DNA of 64,000 bases from Coptis chinensis (taxonomy: Eukaryota > Streptophyta > Magnoliopsida > Ranunculales > Ranunculaceae): NCBI GenBank assembly GCA_015680905.1, contig CM027378.1, positions 5,995,001 to 6,059,000 on the forward strand, given 5' to 3'. Both the position numbers and the translations under genes were made by a program. Of the stretch, positions 1 through 12,313 are shown piece by piece (the first letter of the stretch is position 1; every line of letters begins with the position of its first letter). The notes below the pieces were generated by a model, which was not told where the DNA came from, did not search any database, and saw nothing but the letters and a program-made list of their open reading frames with translations.

Positions 1-640
1 GTGGGGTAATTTCTTTCCTATTTTTTATGAATTAATAGTTAGTTAAAAATAATTATGTTTTAGGAAATAATTGTACATACTAATTTGAATTGCACTTAAG
101 TTGGGAGAGTTGTACTAAAAGAGTATGTATTGTTAAATGGCTTATATTGATATTTAATTCCAACATTGAAGAAAAATCTATACTACATAATTTGTGAGGG
201 TAATAAGATTATATTTCCTATTTTTTAGAAAATAATTGATATATTCTTTATACGTGCGGAATTTGTGTGGTAATTTCTTTTCTATTTTTGAGGAAATAAT
301 TACTAATTAAACATAATTATGTTTGGGCGGAATTTGTGGGGACTAATTTGAATTGCACTTAAGTTGGGAGAGTTGTACTAAAATTAGAAACCATGTGGTA
401 GAGTTATATTAATTGTAAGTAGGCATTCTTTTGGAAAGTGGAAATTGAATCAAACTCTCTAAAGAGTCCACGTGGCATGGTAGAAAGCATTGTAGAAAGC
501 TATATAGGAGAGAAAAAAGTCTCCCTCTCATATTAGAGTGCCACCTAGGAGAGAGAAAAATCTCTTTCAGAGGTCACTGCTTTAGTATATAGATAATAGA
601 TTAGTGTAGGCAAAGCAACTATAGAGAACACATTTTTTTT
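1..640. repeat. AT-rich intergenic DNA with a 41-bp direct repeat
   Basis: No gene is seen. A 41-bp segment containing the words GCACTTAAGTTGGGAGAG and TTGTACTAAAA occurs at 80-120 and again at 343-383, a spacing of 263 bp. The AT-rich flank ahead of each copy (TTTCTTTCCTATTTTT versus TTTCTTTTCTATTTTT) is also similar, so this is a diverged tandem duplication of about 260 bp. It may be the remains of a non-autonomous element, but no ends were found. Confidence 0.55.
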
Positions 641-702
641 AGTAACAAAACTTTATACGAAGGGAGTATGATCAGGGGGAGAAGTAACTCCTATAACCAT
701 TA

Positions 703-1446
703 TTTTTTTTAATCACTCACAAATAATTGGGTAGATCAAAGTTCAAATATACCCTTGACGCGAAATTAAAAACGGCTCGGTTAGATAAAAAATCAAGTAT
801 ACCCCTATTGCGAAATAATAAATGGCCTGACCCAACCAAAACGACCTGGTGTATATAGTATGAACAATCACTGTTCATATATCAACTTAAGCTATGAACA
901 ACCATTGTTCATATTTATTTAGGGTACGAATAATTATTGTTCATACCTCAACATAATGTATATATAATCAATAAGAACACCTATTGGAGTATGAACAATT
1001 ACTGTTCATACCTCAACAAAAGCTATGAACAATCAATGTTCATACCTCAACATAATGTATGATCAGTAAAAAAACCTATTGTTTATATGAACAATCATTG
1101 TTCATACGTTCATACCTATTTGGGGTATGAACAATCAATGTTCATGTTCATACTTTAACTTAATGTATGATCAGTAAGAACACCTATTAGAGTATGAACA
1201 ATCATTGTTCATACATTAATATATTGTATGAGGTATGTTCACCAATTTGGATATGAACAATCATTGTTCATATATCAACATAAGATATGAACACTCATTG
1301 TTCATAGTAAAACAACAAAGAGGGTAAAATTGGAAAATATTTATTTTAAATCTGGGCTATTTGTCTTTATGGATTATTTTTACTCGAAAATTGGGTTTCA
1401 AGGTTATTTTCACCCGAAAATTGTCCTTGAGAGTGATTAAAAAAAA
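703..1446. mobile_element. Non-autonomous TIR element carrying a palindrome array
   Basis: The segment is bounded by inverted repeats of about 20 bp: an oligo-T run followed by AATCACTCACAA at 703-722 and its inverse at 1427-1446. The similarity may extend a few bases outward (AACCA on both ends). I could not find a convincing target-site duplication, so the superfamily is unknown. There is no open reading frame of note. The centre is filled by the palindrome array annotated separately. Confidence 0.5.
858..1308. repeat. Array of ten interspersed 21-bp palindromes
   Basis: The arms TATGAACAAT and ATTGTTCATA face each other around a single central base. They recur near 858, 893, 925, 991, 1024, 1088, 1126, 1193, 1252 and 1288, with one to three mismatches per copy and variable spacers of about 12-50 bp. 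The spacers share words of their own such as CCTCAACATAATGTATG and AAGAACACCTATT, so the array grew by duplicating larger units. Each palindrome can form a hairpin in single-stranded DNA or RNA. Confidence 0.85.
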
Positions 1447-1559
1447 GCGTTGGTTGTGAGAGCTATTTTCACTCGCTCGAAAATAGGCATTGGGACCAAT
1501 TTCTTTGAGTTCTCTAAGGGTGTCCACATCAATTTCTTTACTCACGAGAAATCAGGAAA

Positions 1560-3540
1560 GAAAATCGTCTCTTGCTGGCCAAAAGTACTTCTCTATTATT
1601 ACTAACGAAAACTCGATCAAGAAAGAAAAAATGAAGATTACGTCTCTTACTAACGAAAATTCCCTACTTCTCGGAAAAGTTTGTATCAATCTCCATTAAG
1701 AACTTACTAATAACAAACTTACTAAATAAAATATTATAGTCCATATAATTTAGGAATCCCCTTTAGAGTCCATATAATTTACTAAATAAAGAGTATTATT
1801 AAAGTTATTCTATGTTAAATCAAATAAACACAAGTCAAGTTCAATCAATCTTCTTAGTCAACTACCTCGAAGATATTCAATACGCTAAGGACCTCCATCT
1901 TATGTATCTTTACTAGTATAGAAAGGTAGTGCCCTCTTCACTAGTGAAGTAGAAGAAATAGTATTAGTAGTGAAGGGTGGTGTTGGATTATTTCTTGCAA
2001 TCTAGGAAAGGTAATAATAATAATAATAATAATAATATATATATAGTTTTGCTCTTATACGGACTGGTAAATTACGGACTGTGCGGACTCAAACTAAAAA
2101 CAAAAGAATATCACGTGTGTTTATTATTTATGTTTCTCTCGCACAAAATAACTCAGGGCCTTAAAAACAGTTTTCTTAACTTTTTCATTTTATATCATTC
2201 TCTCTCCTGCGTCATGTTCTCTTCCTCTTCTTAATAGTATAAATTATAGAGAATTTTCCTCTACTGCACATTATCGCCATTCACCCAGTCTTTTTGCTGA
2301 TGTCTTCAATTGTACATCATTAATTAAATATCTTCATTGCTTCGATGATTTGTTGATCGGACACATGCACAATCGAAATTGATGATGAAGAGTGAAAATT
2401 ACTGGTCAATCGACCAATTAAGGTAGCTGAGCTTAGGGGTTCCAAGTTATACTAAGTTGAATTTGTTTGAAACAAGCAGATTGCTTGAAAGTTGAAACCC
2501 CATCCTCAGGAGTTTGGTCGGCAAGGTAGCCAAAACCATGATTGAGATATTGTTTTAAATCTGTAAATGGCCTGTGAAGAAGAAAGCAACCACTACTTTG
2601 ATTTTGACCGACCTCTCGATGAAATTTGGAATCAATTTTGTTTTGCTTTCCCTTCAAAGCCTACTTCTCCAATTGGTCTTTTGGATGGCCACTATTTATT
2701 CCATTGGTTCACTGAGGAAGAATTTCTTTTAATGTATTCTCCACACATTCTTGATGGAGATAATGTATACTATTCGGGGGAATTCAGGACACAATTTTAC
2801 GCTTCCAAAGTGCATGGATTATTCCTTGTTATCTGAGTGTGAATTCATTCATCCCATAAAGAATACTCACTCTCTAAAACCATTCGCGGCATCCAATCCA
2901 GATCAAGTCAGATGTATGAACAGGTCGATCAGAGCAAGTCAAGTGAGTCTCTAGGTTTGGCTAGGTAGATAGGCAAAAATAAAACAACCATCGAAAAGCC
3001 GAAACACAACCGTTAGATCATCTAAATCCATCCAAACATTAAATTTCATAATCTAACAGAAATTTCAAAATAGAAACAAACTTGCGAAATATTTTGCTAC
3101 TCCTATTCAAACCAACAATTCAACCGAAATCAAACAACCAAAATCAAAATCAAAATCGCTTCCAACAATTCAATCGAAAAATTCATACAAATCGTCCAAA
3201 ATTTGGGAAAACTGGAACAAACAGGTGTTTCTCACCAAAAATAAACCAAATTCAAACCCCCATTCAAATTTCTCACCAATTTCAAACCCCCATTTTCAAT
3301 TTTCTCACCAAAAACATGATTGAGCTTTTTGATTAACTTTCTTAGTGGTTGTCATTATTTAAGGTATGCTTTCTTCATTATTTAAAAGTATATTGTTTAA
3401 TTTATGCTAGGTTGAAATTTGAAGAACCAAAACCAAATTTTATTCATTATATTCAAAAGTATATTGTTTTATTAACTGCTTCTATGGTAATTTTTTTTTT
3501 GGTAACTAGGTTGTGTTTATTGGATGTTAATTTTTAGATT
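1560..3540. other. Intergenic stretch without a recognisable gene
   Basis: Low-complexity DNA with an (AAT)n microsatellite near 2012-2036. An open frame of 89 codons at 2567-2836 (+) begins MACEEESNHYF, but I recognise no domain in it, and it is not continued in the downstream frames. Nothing else supportable was seen. Confidence 0.4.
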
Positions 3541-3849
3541 TTAATTTTCCTGTAGCCGATTTACTGCTAGCTAGGGGTATAATTTTTCTTTCACATCATA
3601 TCAACATTTCTATTTTTTCTTAATGTTATTGTTTTAAGGTTCCATATTTATTACATGTCAACTTAAATTATTTGAACTTGTCGTAATCAAGTGAGCGATA
3701 GCGAATGTTCTTGAGTTGGCTTTTTGAGCCCAAAATCAAGTACAACCTAGTTTTGTGAAGAATTGATTTTACTATTCAGGTGATTTTACATTTGCATATT
3801 TTGATATTTTTTAATTTTTTTCCTTATACAGTGAAATTCGATCTATAAA

Positions 3850-4241
3850 TGAGGTGCCCTATATGTAGAAGTTCAGTACTGAATTGAATCTTTATAACCA
3901 AAAGGAATCCTAGACGACCTTTCTGTGTTTGCGATTTTTTTTTTTTGAACATTTGCCTGATGATAAGAAATGTAGTTATTTTAAGTGGGCGGATGAAGGA
4001 AATAATTATGGAAGCTCGTCGTCGTCGAATATCACTGATGAATTGAAATATAAAAAATTCTTCTGTTCTAGCTCCAACATTTTCCCTAACTGAAAGTCGA
4101 GCTTCTATTTGCACAAGGAGGATAACGACTGATTCAGAAATTCACTCAATCAAAATGTTAATATTTAAGTTGTTGCTGGTCTGTCTTCTCTTAGCGGTTT
4201 TGTGTATTATCAAGTGGCTGGTTAAGGTGTTATTGTCTTAG
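3850..4241 (+). pseudogene. GRF-type zinc-finger protein, decayed
   Basis: Conceptual translation across frames gives a CxxC pair (MRCPIC), then a segment reading NPRRPFCVC, then CSYFKWADE, and finally a hydrophobic tail of about 20 residues ending KWLVKVLLS before a stop at 4239-4241. This order (first Cys pair, NPGRRF-like motif, C-x-YF-x-W-x-DE motif, C-terminal membrane segment) is the layout of the small plant GRF zinc-finger proteins, which are thought to bind nucleic acid. The copy carries an in-frame TGA early in the finger, a frameshift at a run of 12 T (3914-3925) and another TGA before the tail, so it is probably dead. It could be a fragment carried by a transposon. The downstream frame 4260-4490 is unrecognised. 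Confidence 0.5.
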
Positions 4242-6150
4242 ACTAAACATTGGATTTGAATGTGTCAGATGTGTTATTACTTGATGGTAGATGTAATGAA
4301 ACTATGTAATGATTATGGTGTATTGGGTGTGAAAGGGAGGAGATTTTCACTATGTCATGTGGCGTTGTCGATGATGAGTTATCCTAAGTTGGGGTTTTTG
4401 GTGGAAATTGTGGAGGAGTGCTCGACTTCAGTTGCTTTGGATGTAGCTTCTGCTTTGAATGATGTTGCTCTAGAGGTAACCATCAGTTAGACTCGGGGCT
4501 TTGGAACTGTATCTTTGGGAAATTCAGGTGTCTATGACATCTTTGACTAAGTTCTCAATTTGTATTTGTATGGGATGTTAAGTGGTGGGTATTTGGTTAG
4601 TAGTTTGAATTTAGTATGTGTAAATCTTGGAAGAAGTATTATTTTGAGTAAAAGTTAGTATAATCTCTGTTTTATTTGGTATTTCATTTGTGTTATGTTC
4701 TATGATTACTTCTGTTTATTTTTATTTGTATGTGTTTGTTGCGTTTCGTCGCACTTTTGAATGGATGTAGCTTTTTAGAGCTTCGTCAAAGCTTCTTTAA
4801 GCAGGTTGCAATTTAGAGGGCCTTTTAAGCAGGTTGAATCGTGTCTGTATCATTCCTCTCAAGTTTTGAAGGCCTTTTATATATAGCAGCCACTTGTTAA
4901 CGAAAAGGTTTATACGACAGGTTTGGTTTCACAGTTAAGAAAATCGCTCCATCTCATGTTGAAATTACTGAAAAAGTGACTGATGCTATTTATGTTGGTA
5001 TATTTTTTTTTTCTTGAAAGGGAGTAGATGTGGAGTACTTAGAAGAGATTTTGCATTTAAAGGACTAGTTGCTGCTGGCGTTTAGGTTCTTGATCCTGCA
5101 GCTAGTGCTGATCCACTAATGCATTTAAAGGACTTCCATTGGTAATTCCTTTTGCTTCAAAACTAATATATGTCAGAACTAAAATATATGTCAGAACTAC
5201 TCTATTGTTCTGATATATAAACAGCTGTTGTTTGATTGTTTCATTATTCTCTCTTTTTGAGAGAGAAAGTAGTTGACTACGATATAATACATGGACCCCC
5301 CCCTTTTGCACCCTTTATTAGACAAGTGAAAACATATTGGTAGGGTGGCCATGAAAACCATAAACCTTTAAGAGTGGCTCATTGTATCAAGGTTGCCTCT
5401 CAAGTGGCTTACGATGCATAAGATGACTTACCACCATTTTTATACCATACCCCGGCCCACAACTTTATGTACAACGTTAATTGTAGCCTAATTTTTTGTG
5501 GATGTGTTCAACTAACCATGAAGATTATCTCTACAAAATTTCAACTAATTCAGTCTCCTATAAACTATGAAATACTTAAACTAAATCTCATATTATGATC
5601 ACGTCATATATATATATATATATATACCTCGCAATTGTCCGAAGTATTCGAAATGTGAGCCTACATTTGCAAAATTGTGAGGTTAAACTTGTCATTTAAG
5701 GAAATAAATACAAGTAATATGCTATCTGTATCATGATTATCGTCGTGATTTGATATAGATGGCGGTTAATTAATTAGATTATTGAAGGCAGTTCTTGTAA
5801 AAGATGAGAAAACGTATATCCATGCTTCCACCAGCCCATCCACGGTGTGATGAAACCAAACAGATAGATTGATTGATCAATAACGTTAAATACATGAATA
5901 AACCAGTGTGATTCGTTCAGTCATTCACAATTGTTTCCGCAATAATCAGCTTCAACACAATGAGAGTAATTTTATGTAATATACACTAAGAAACCTATGA
6001 GAATTGATGGTGGGGAGAGATGAAACTGAACCAAGATAATGGTTGCCTACGTACCCAATATCTGTTATCTAGAGATCAAGTTCCAACGTAGTTCCTTGTT
6101 GTGAGAGAGAATGTTTTTTATGAATTAGTAGAGAAAGTAGAATACATGAA
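4242..6150. other. Intergenic stretch without a recognisable gene
   Basis: AT-rich DNA with a short (TA)n run near 5608-5628. A frame at 4260-4490 (+, 76 codons, contains CSTSVALDVASALNDVALE) is open but unidentified. A short stretch around 4910-5000 translates into fragments such as KVYTTGLVSQLRK that look once-coding, but no family was recognised. Confidence 0.35.
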
Positions 6151-6469
6151 GGACTTATCCTTTTGAATGATTCAAGATTTGATTTCTTATAGATTTGTCT
6201 TTCTCTGATTGAATAATAAATCTGAACATATTAAAGAATAAACCAATTATTGGATGGGCTAAGATTAAAGTCGTGGACTTAACTGTTGGACTAGGCCTAG
6301 TATTGGGCTGGATTCGTGGGCTTAGTAAGCCCCAAAGTGGGGGTCTATATATCTCCCCCTCTCTGGTGGATGGGTAAAGCCCATGTAGCAAAGAAGTGAA
6401 TATAGACAAAATAATGGAAGAACATCTAAAGAAAAAAAAATGAATTGACAACAAGTATTGGCGTGCGTA

Positions 6470-7235
6470 ATCTATTGTCAAAGGCGACAGTAGGTGGTGA
6501 CAAGAGGCGAATATTATTGGCGAAATAAGACAAAAATAATTAGTGAAAATTATTGGCGACAAGAGACAAAAATAATTAGAAAAAATTATTGGCGAAAGGA
6601 GACGGAAATAATTGGCGAAAGGAGATGGAAATTATTGGCGACAGGAGATGGGAATAATTGGTGAAAATTATTGGCGGAATTTATTGGCGAAAGGGGACAG
6701 AAATTATTGATGACAAGAGAAAGAAATAATTGGCGAAAATTATTGACGGAAGTTATTAGAGAAAGGATTTGGAAATAATTTGCGAAAATTATTGGTGACA
6801 AAAGATGGAAATAATTGGCGACAAGATATGGAAATAATTGGCGAAAATTATTGGTGGAAGTTATTGGCGACAGGAGATGGAAATAATTAGCGAAAGTTAT
6901 TGACGGAAATTATTGGCGAAATGAGGCAGAAATTATTGGCGACAAGAGAAGAAAATAATTTGTGAAAATTATTGACGAAAGTTATTGGCGAAATGAGATG
7001 GAAATAATTGGCGACATGAGATGGAAATAATTAGCGGAAATTACTAGCGACAAGAGATGGAAATAATTGGCAAAAATTATTGGCATAAGTTATTGGCGAA
7101 AAAAGGCGGAAATTATTTGCAACAGGGGAAGAAAATAATTGGCGAAAATTATTGGCGGAAGTTATTGGCGAAAGAAGATGGAAATAATTGACGAAAATTA
7201 TTGGCGACAGGAGATGGAAATAATTGGCGAAAATG
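6470..7235. repeat. Degenerate minisatellite (GGCGAAAATTATT-type units)
   Basis: About 770 bp built from variants of three short modules: TTGGCGAAAATTATTGG, CGACAAGAGATGG and GAAATAATT, alternating in units of roughly 18-37 bp. Copies differ by point changes and small indels, so the array is old or evolves by unequal exchange. Open frames across it on either strand are by-products of the repeat, not genes. Confidence 0.85.
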
Positions 7236-7941
7236 ATGGTTGCAGTGAGAGTGAAATAAATGTATACTTTAAAAGATTACGTTTGGGAAATCTAATTTTG
7301 TTTTGCAAAGTAGGACCTATTACCTTTTTATGCAGAGACGTTGTCCTACTCTTACACGTAAGCGGTTATAAGTAAGATTTTAATTAAATTAATTTACAAG
7401 ATATTGGGATTGAAATTTTACTTGGGAATAAACTATATGCCGTTTTGGAAAATGGAACTATCTTGTCTTCCAAATTAAAATAGTTGGTAATCTAATATGT
7501 ATTTATTAGAAGATTGAATGTAGTATTGTATATTTTATTTTAGTCTTACTCATACTAGTAAATTTAATTTGTTGACCCATGTTTGCTTTGTTTTGCAACG
7601 TGGATGTGTTCATAGAAACATAGATGGTAGAATGCAGTGGATGGCGACGCTTGATTTGGATTCGCTTTTGGAGCCTTACTGGTTTAAGTTTTATGAAGTA
7701 GAAAGTTTTGATTTGAAACAGATGTAATAGAGTTGGTTAGTAATTTTTTTTTTTATTTGTAAATGAAGAGTTGTTCTTTCGGTTTTAATTTTATATCATT
7801 TTTCTATATCGTGTTTGGTTATAGGTTATTAGGGTTTTATTTTATCCTGGGTTTTCAGAAGATGGAATAGGGTGACGATTGAGATAATTATATTTTAGAT
7901 AATTCTATATTTTAAATTTTCTGAAAATTTGGGGTGTGACA
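7236..7941 (+). mobile_element. 3' part of a Ty3/gypsy-type LTR
   Basis: The stretch ends in GGGGTGTGACA at 7931-7941. This is the same terminal word that closes the long solo LTR at 23280 and is typical of many plant gypsy LTRs. The start of this LTR was not found, and no internal domain or primer-binding site follows. Treat it as a truncated or diverged LTR; the left boundary given is arbitrary. Confidence 0.35.
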
Positions 7942-8277
7942 CAATACCTCTACCATAAGTGAACTAAATCAACTTGGTCCAAAGCGTAGCAGAGAATTTG
8001 TTGAAGATTGCATTATACCTCCACTTCCACTTGAGAGATTGAATGATTGAGAATCTTAACTTGTTTACAGCAAATGCATGCATGTAAGTTCAAGGATTGT
8101 ACTTATATAGTCATATTTATTTGAAAATGTATTTTAACTTTATTACTCAACCCTTTTTCAAACAATTTAGAAGCAAACCAATTTTTTTTTTTAAAATTAA
8201 TAAGTATTAATCATTTGCAAGTCCACTAGCTGTTTACATTACAACATATTCCCAAAGCTAATCATTATTTGTTTTGT

Positions 8278-8830
8278 CCTCGCAGGATCAGTTATGTTGG
8301 TCTTTTTTGGTTCTAAGTCTTTATGTTTCTTGGAAAAATTTGAGTTGAAAGAGGTATGTCTTCATTCGAATTTGTTAATGATGTAAACCTTTTGATAACT
8401 ATGGAACTCGAAAGTATATATTTAATTTGTGTTTTTGGTAATTGCTTTGTACGAGGTGCTTGGATGATCTGGCATAGTCGAGACATTCAAGTTCTTTGTT
8501 ATACTAAGTCCTAGTGTTGCTGGCATTTGTCGAGACGGTTAAGTAGCTGAGTTAATCAATGAAAACAATAAGTATATTGTTTTAAATTTTCAGGTTATAA
8601 TAGGTTTTATATCTATGAAATGTCGAAAATACAGAGGAGACCCTGTCCAAAATTTTCAGAAAAGTCACATATTTTAGGTATATAATTGTTCGAGTTTTTG
8701 GGCTTTACAAGGTAACCATTATTTATTACCTTCCTTGCAGGATCAATTCTGTTGGTATGTTTTGTTTCTAAGTCTTTATGTTTCTTGGAAAAATTTGAGC
8801 CGAAAGAGGTATGTCTTCATTCAAATTTGG
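8278..8830. repeat. Direct repeat pair of about 100 bp
   Basis: The words GTTTCTTGGAAAAATTTGAG and GAAAGAGGTATGTCTTCATT occur in the same order at 8278-8377 and again at 8732-8830, 454 bp apart, both preceded by a splice-acceptor-like GCAGGATCA. This looks like a tandem duplication. No coding frame crosses it. Confidence 0.7.
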
Positions 8831-9420
8831 TTTGCTCCTTGTTCAAATTTGTACGAATGATTGGGATTATTATTTACTTAGCCTCTAACTAACGTGATTG
8901 TTAGATGGGTGTCATATAACTCATGCATTTTTCATATAATTCATGCGCTAAAAATTCTTAACTCCTTTTTATACATTAGTTAGTATTAATGCATTTATAC
9001 ATCATGTAACAATAGTACAAAGTTCACTGCTTTTTTTAGATATCACAAAGTAAGTTATCATATTTATATATCATATGTTGCAATTTTTTAACATTTTTGA
9101 CCCACCGTGGTTGGGCTTGATAGGTTATATAATAGGAGTAGAGACAACATTTTCTTTGTTTAGTTAGGTTACATGAAAATCAATACTACTTGGCATTTTG
9201 CAACTATACCATATTGAGGTCATGTTATTATAATCCGTTTACTAAACTTTTCCCTTAGTTAACTTCCCATCAGATAAAAGGAATAAAAATTATAAGCAAA
9301 ACATAAAACTTTTTAATGGTCCAATTTGCCAAATATGTAGGTATTACAATTAAACGGACGGAAGAAGGGTTGCCACTCGTCCCTCCTTTTCTCGTTTCGG
9401 TGTTTGAATACCCAATGTAA

Positions 9421-11051
9421 GTGGTGGAAGGAGGTTTACCAGTACAAGTACACCAAGCAGATAGGTTTTTTGGTCGATTCTATAGTCGTCGTAGTCGGCA
9501 CCGAGTTGATAGGTTTTTTGGTCGATTTTATAGTCGTCAGAATCTACGTACTCCACTACCAACTACTCGGCCGCGTCTTCATAATTATCGACCATGTAAC
9601 TATTTTGCCCAATTTTTAGTAGACATCAGGAGATTAAACTGTCCAGCGGATGAAATTTCATATCCAACCACTCGAAGACGTGCAATTCGATATAGACGTA
9701 CTTCTTTTGTCTTCTTTATTATGTCAGAGACTCCTTTTCGGAATCTAAAGGTGGTGGCAGCTCATCAACCTGAGAATTCTATGAATATTCAGAGGAAACA
9801 TGATCAGCCGAAATCCTTTATAGGTAATCAGATAGTTGGAGCTGAACCTGGGAATTCTATGCATATTCAAAGGATACATGATCGGCCAGAATCCTCTAGA
9901 GATAATCAAAGGGTTGGAGATGATGAATACATCTCTTCGCAAAGGGAGAAGGTGGATGATCTAGATGAAAATTGCTCGCTTAGGTAATGGATACGTAATA
10001 TAAGGGTGGCAGCTCAACCTGAAAATTCTAGGCTTATTCAGAGGATATCAAATAAGCAAGGAACTTCTTGAGGTAATCGCAGTGTTGAAAATTGTGATGC
10101 AAATTATTTGCATGGGATTGGGGAGAGGGTTAATGATTTAAATGAAAATTGTCCGCTCAGACAGTGGATTCGTAATATGAGAAAGGTAACTCAACCTGAA
10201 AATTCTATGTTTATTCAGAGGATACCAGGTCAAGAACAAAGTCTGTTACAAAGTCAGAGACTGGAAATTAGAAGAGGTGAGAATTATACTAAATGTAAAA
10301 GAGCACATACAAAACTAACAAATGAGCAATGTACTGTTATTCGGGATATTGACACCTCTCGTCGAAAGCGAGCACGTACAAAACTACCAAATGAGCAACG
10401 TACTGTTATTCGGGATATTGACACATCTCGTCGAAAGCGATCACGGACAAAACTACCAAATGAGCAACGTACTGTTATTCAGGATATTGACACATCTCGT
10501 GAGCAAGGGCAAATCAGACAACTGAGCAACGTTCTTTGTGCCGAGATATTGATATCTCCCGACGCAAGCGAACACGAACTGGTCAAACCTTTGACCAACA
10601 AGGTGTTCGGCGTTGTCTAGATAATGGTTGAAGAAACTTGTCCAACCAAAATGAAATGGCAGAGGTGCATCGTTTCAAGCTGGCTTTACGTAGAGCTTGT
10701 CGAAGACTAATAGTTGAAAATCAAGACCCTGTTGAACGGGCTATTCATAATGCACTACGTGTGTTCTATAGAAAGGCAGCCATTCGCAGAATTGCTCACC
10801 AAAGATTTTCTTGCAAAATAGTTGCTATTTCCCGCCAGATAGTTGCTCGACATGGACGATTTGTTCCACAACCACAATCCCATGTACAATCGAGTATTGG
10901 AGATAACAATAGATGTAAAGTGACAATTCAAACACAAATTGTGAATGATTGCTTACCTTTTACCAATGCGCAAGTTTTCCAAAAATCATGTAACAATATT
11001 GTATGGTTAAGTTGTCTAGAATGCAAACGATATTGTATGGTTAATTGGTAG
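9421..11051 (+). pseudogene. Arg-rich protein region with internal repeats, unassigned
   Basis: Three consecutive open blocks (9421-9987, 10108-10620, 10638-11051) read as one broken protein. Residues at the start contain a 48-bp duplication (DRFFGRFYSR twice). Next come four spaced copies of a QPENSM-x-IQR motif. After these lie three tandem 23-residue units of the form RRKRARTKLPNEQR plus TVIRDIDTS (about 10297-10503). The last block is basic (FKLALRRACRRLIVENQ and onward). Stops and a frameshift separate the blocks. Basic repeats built around 'K-L-x-N-E-Q-R' recall the N-terminal repeats of some Helitron replicases, and a Helitron helicase remnant exists elsewhere in the window, but no catalytic motif is present here. 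Family assignment is therefore tentative; a low-complexity host protein is also possible. Confidence 0.4.
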
Positions 11052-12313
11052 AACATCAAAACCAATTCTCTAGAATAAGCATCTTCTGAATGATATAGAA
11101 GAGGCATCTATCTTCGACGTACAATTTATGTGTCAAAATATGGAGAAAACAGGTCTTCATAAAAAAAAATCAAATAATTTTTCTTGGTTGATCCATTTGA
11201 AAGTATAAGTGAGGGAAGGATAGTGAAGAATGCGTGAAATGAAGATGGCTGAAAAGAATAGATTTATAGCCAATATATGAACCTTTACGAATCAGGATGG
11301 CAAGTGCAGTTAGATCCATAATTAATATGTGGAAAACATAAGTGAAACATGTGTTGTTGTTACACATAATTATGTAACAGCAAGTATGAGTATCCATAGT
11401 AGGTATTTTCATGTCAGATTCCCAAAATAATTAATGAGGTGTTCACAATGTTAGAAAATATGGAGGAAGGTTTCACATGGCAGTTAGACCAACACATATT
11501 TTCTATCTTGAGTTGTCAAATAGGGTATTGAAAATCATGTCCCTAAGACTGTTACTAGGGGTGTCTTTTTTTGCCGAATTTTCAATTTTTTTGAAATCTG
11601 ACCCAAAATTGGTCTGGCTCTGGGTGTAGTTTTCCTGGGCTGATTTTCCGATTTCCGAAAATTCCGAAAAAAAATTGGATTAGATTCGGATATAACTCTA
11701 AAAACCGATCCGATCCGATATCCGATCCGAAAGTTCCGATATATAGCCGATCCGAAAGTTCCGATATTATTGCCATTTTATTCCGAAAAGATGTACTTCT
11801 CTCACTATCCACTTGATTAGATCTCTACCGTTCATTTTATTTTCTTTCAAAAACAAAACAAAAACATAACTTAGCCGCTACTTGACTCCATCTCTTCCCC
11901 ACTCGGCCACTCCTCTCCCTCACCAAGTCAGAATCTGATTTCTAATTATGATCAAGTAATGTTGCAAGTTAGAAGGAGATTATGATCAAATAATGTGTTT
12001 TTCTATAGTTTGTAATATATTTAATTTCCTTTATCGAAAAAAAATATAATTTTTCTAGTGATTTTCCCGTTTTGATCTTTTTGAGCAGTGGTATTATTGT
12101 TCTTTTGTTGTTGACGAGTTGATTTCGTTCTCTTTCTCGAGTTTTAGTATTCAGTACAAAAGGTATTTTCGTTTATTTTTTTGTTTATTATAGTACAACC
12201 ATTAAACACTTATGTTAGTTCGACAATGATGTTCAGTGTTTGTTATAGAAGACATTGAATAAATTAAATGTTTAATTGTTTGAAATAATATATGCTTGTG
12301 CAGGTATATATAA

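Noticed and set aside
640..670. GAAGGGAGTATG word resembling a Stowaway MITE end.
   Set aside because: Only one end, no partner terminal repeat and no TA duplication could be matched.
2567..2836. 89-codon frame MACEEESNHYF...
   Set aside because: Kept only as a mention; no family recognised, no continuation, and no convincing gene context.
6155..6801. Two long minus-strand open frames rich in SPIIFANYF-type phrases.
   Set aside because: They run through the minisatellite or its edge and repeat with it; composition follows the repeat unit.
7236..7941. Complete LTR pairing with the minisatellite region.
   Set aside because: Only the GGGGTGTGACA end is visible; no TG start with a matching 5-bp flank was found upstream.
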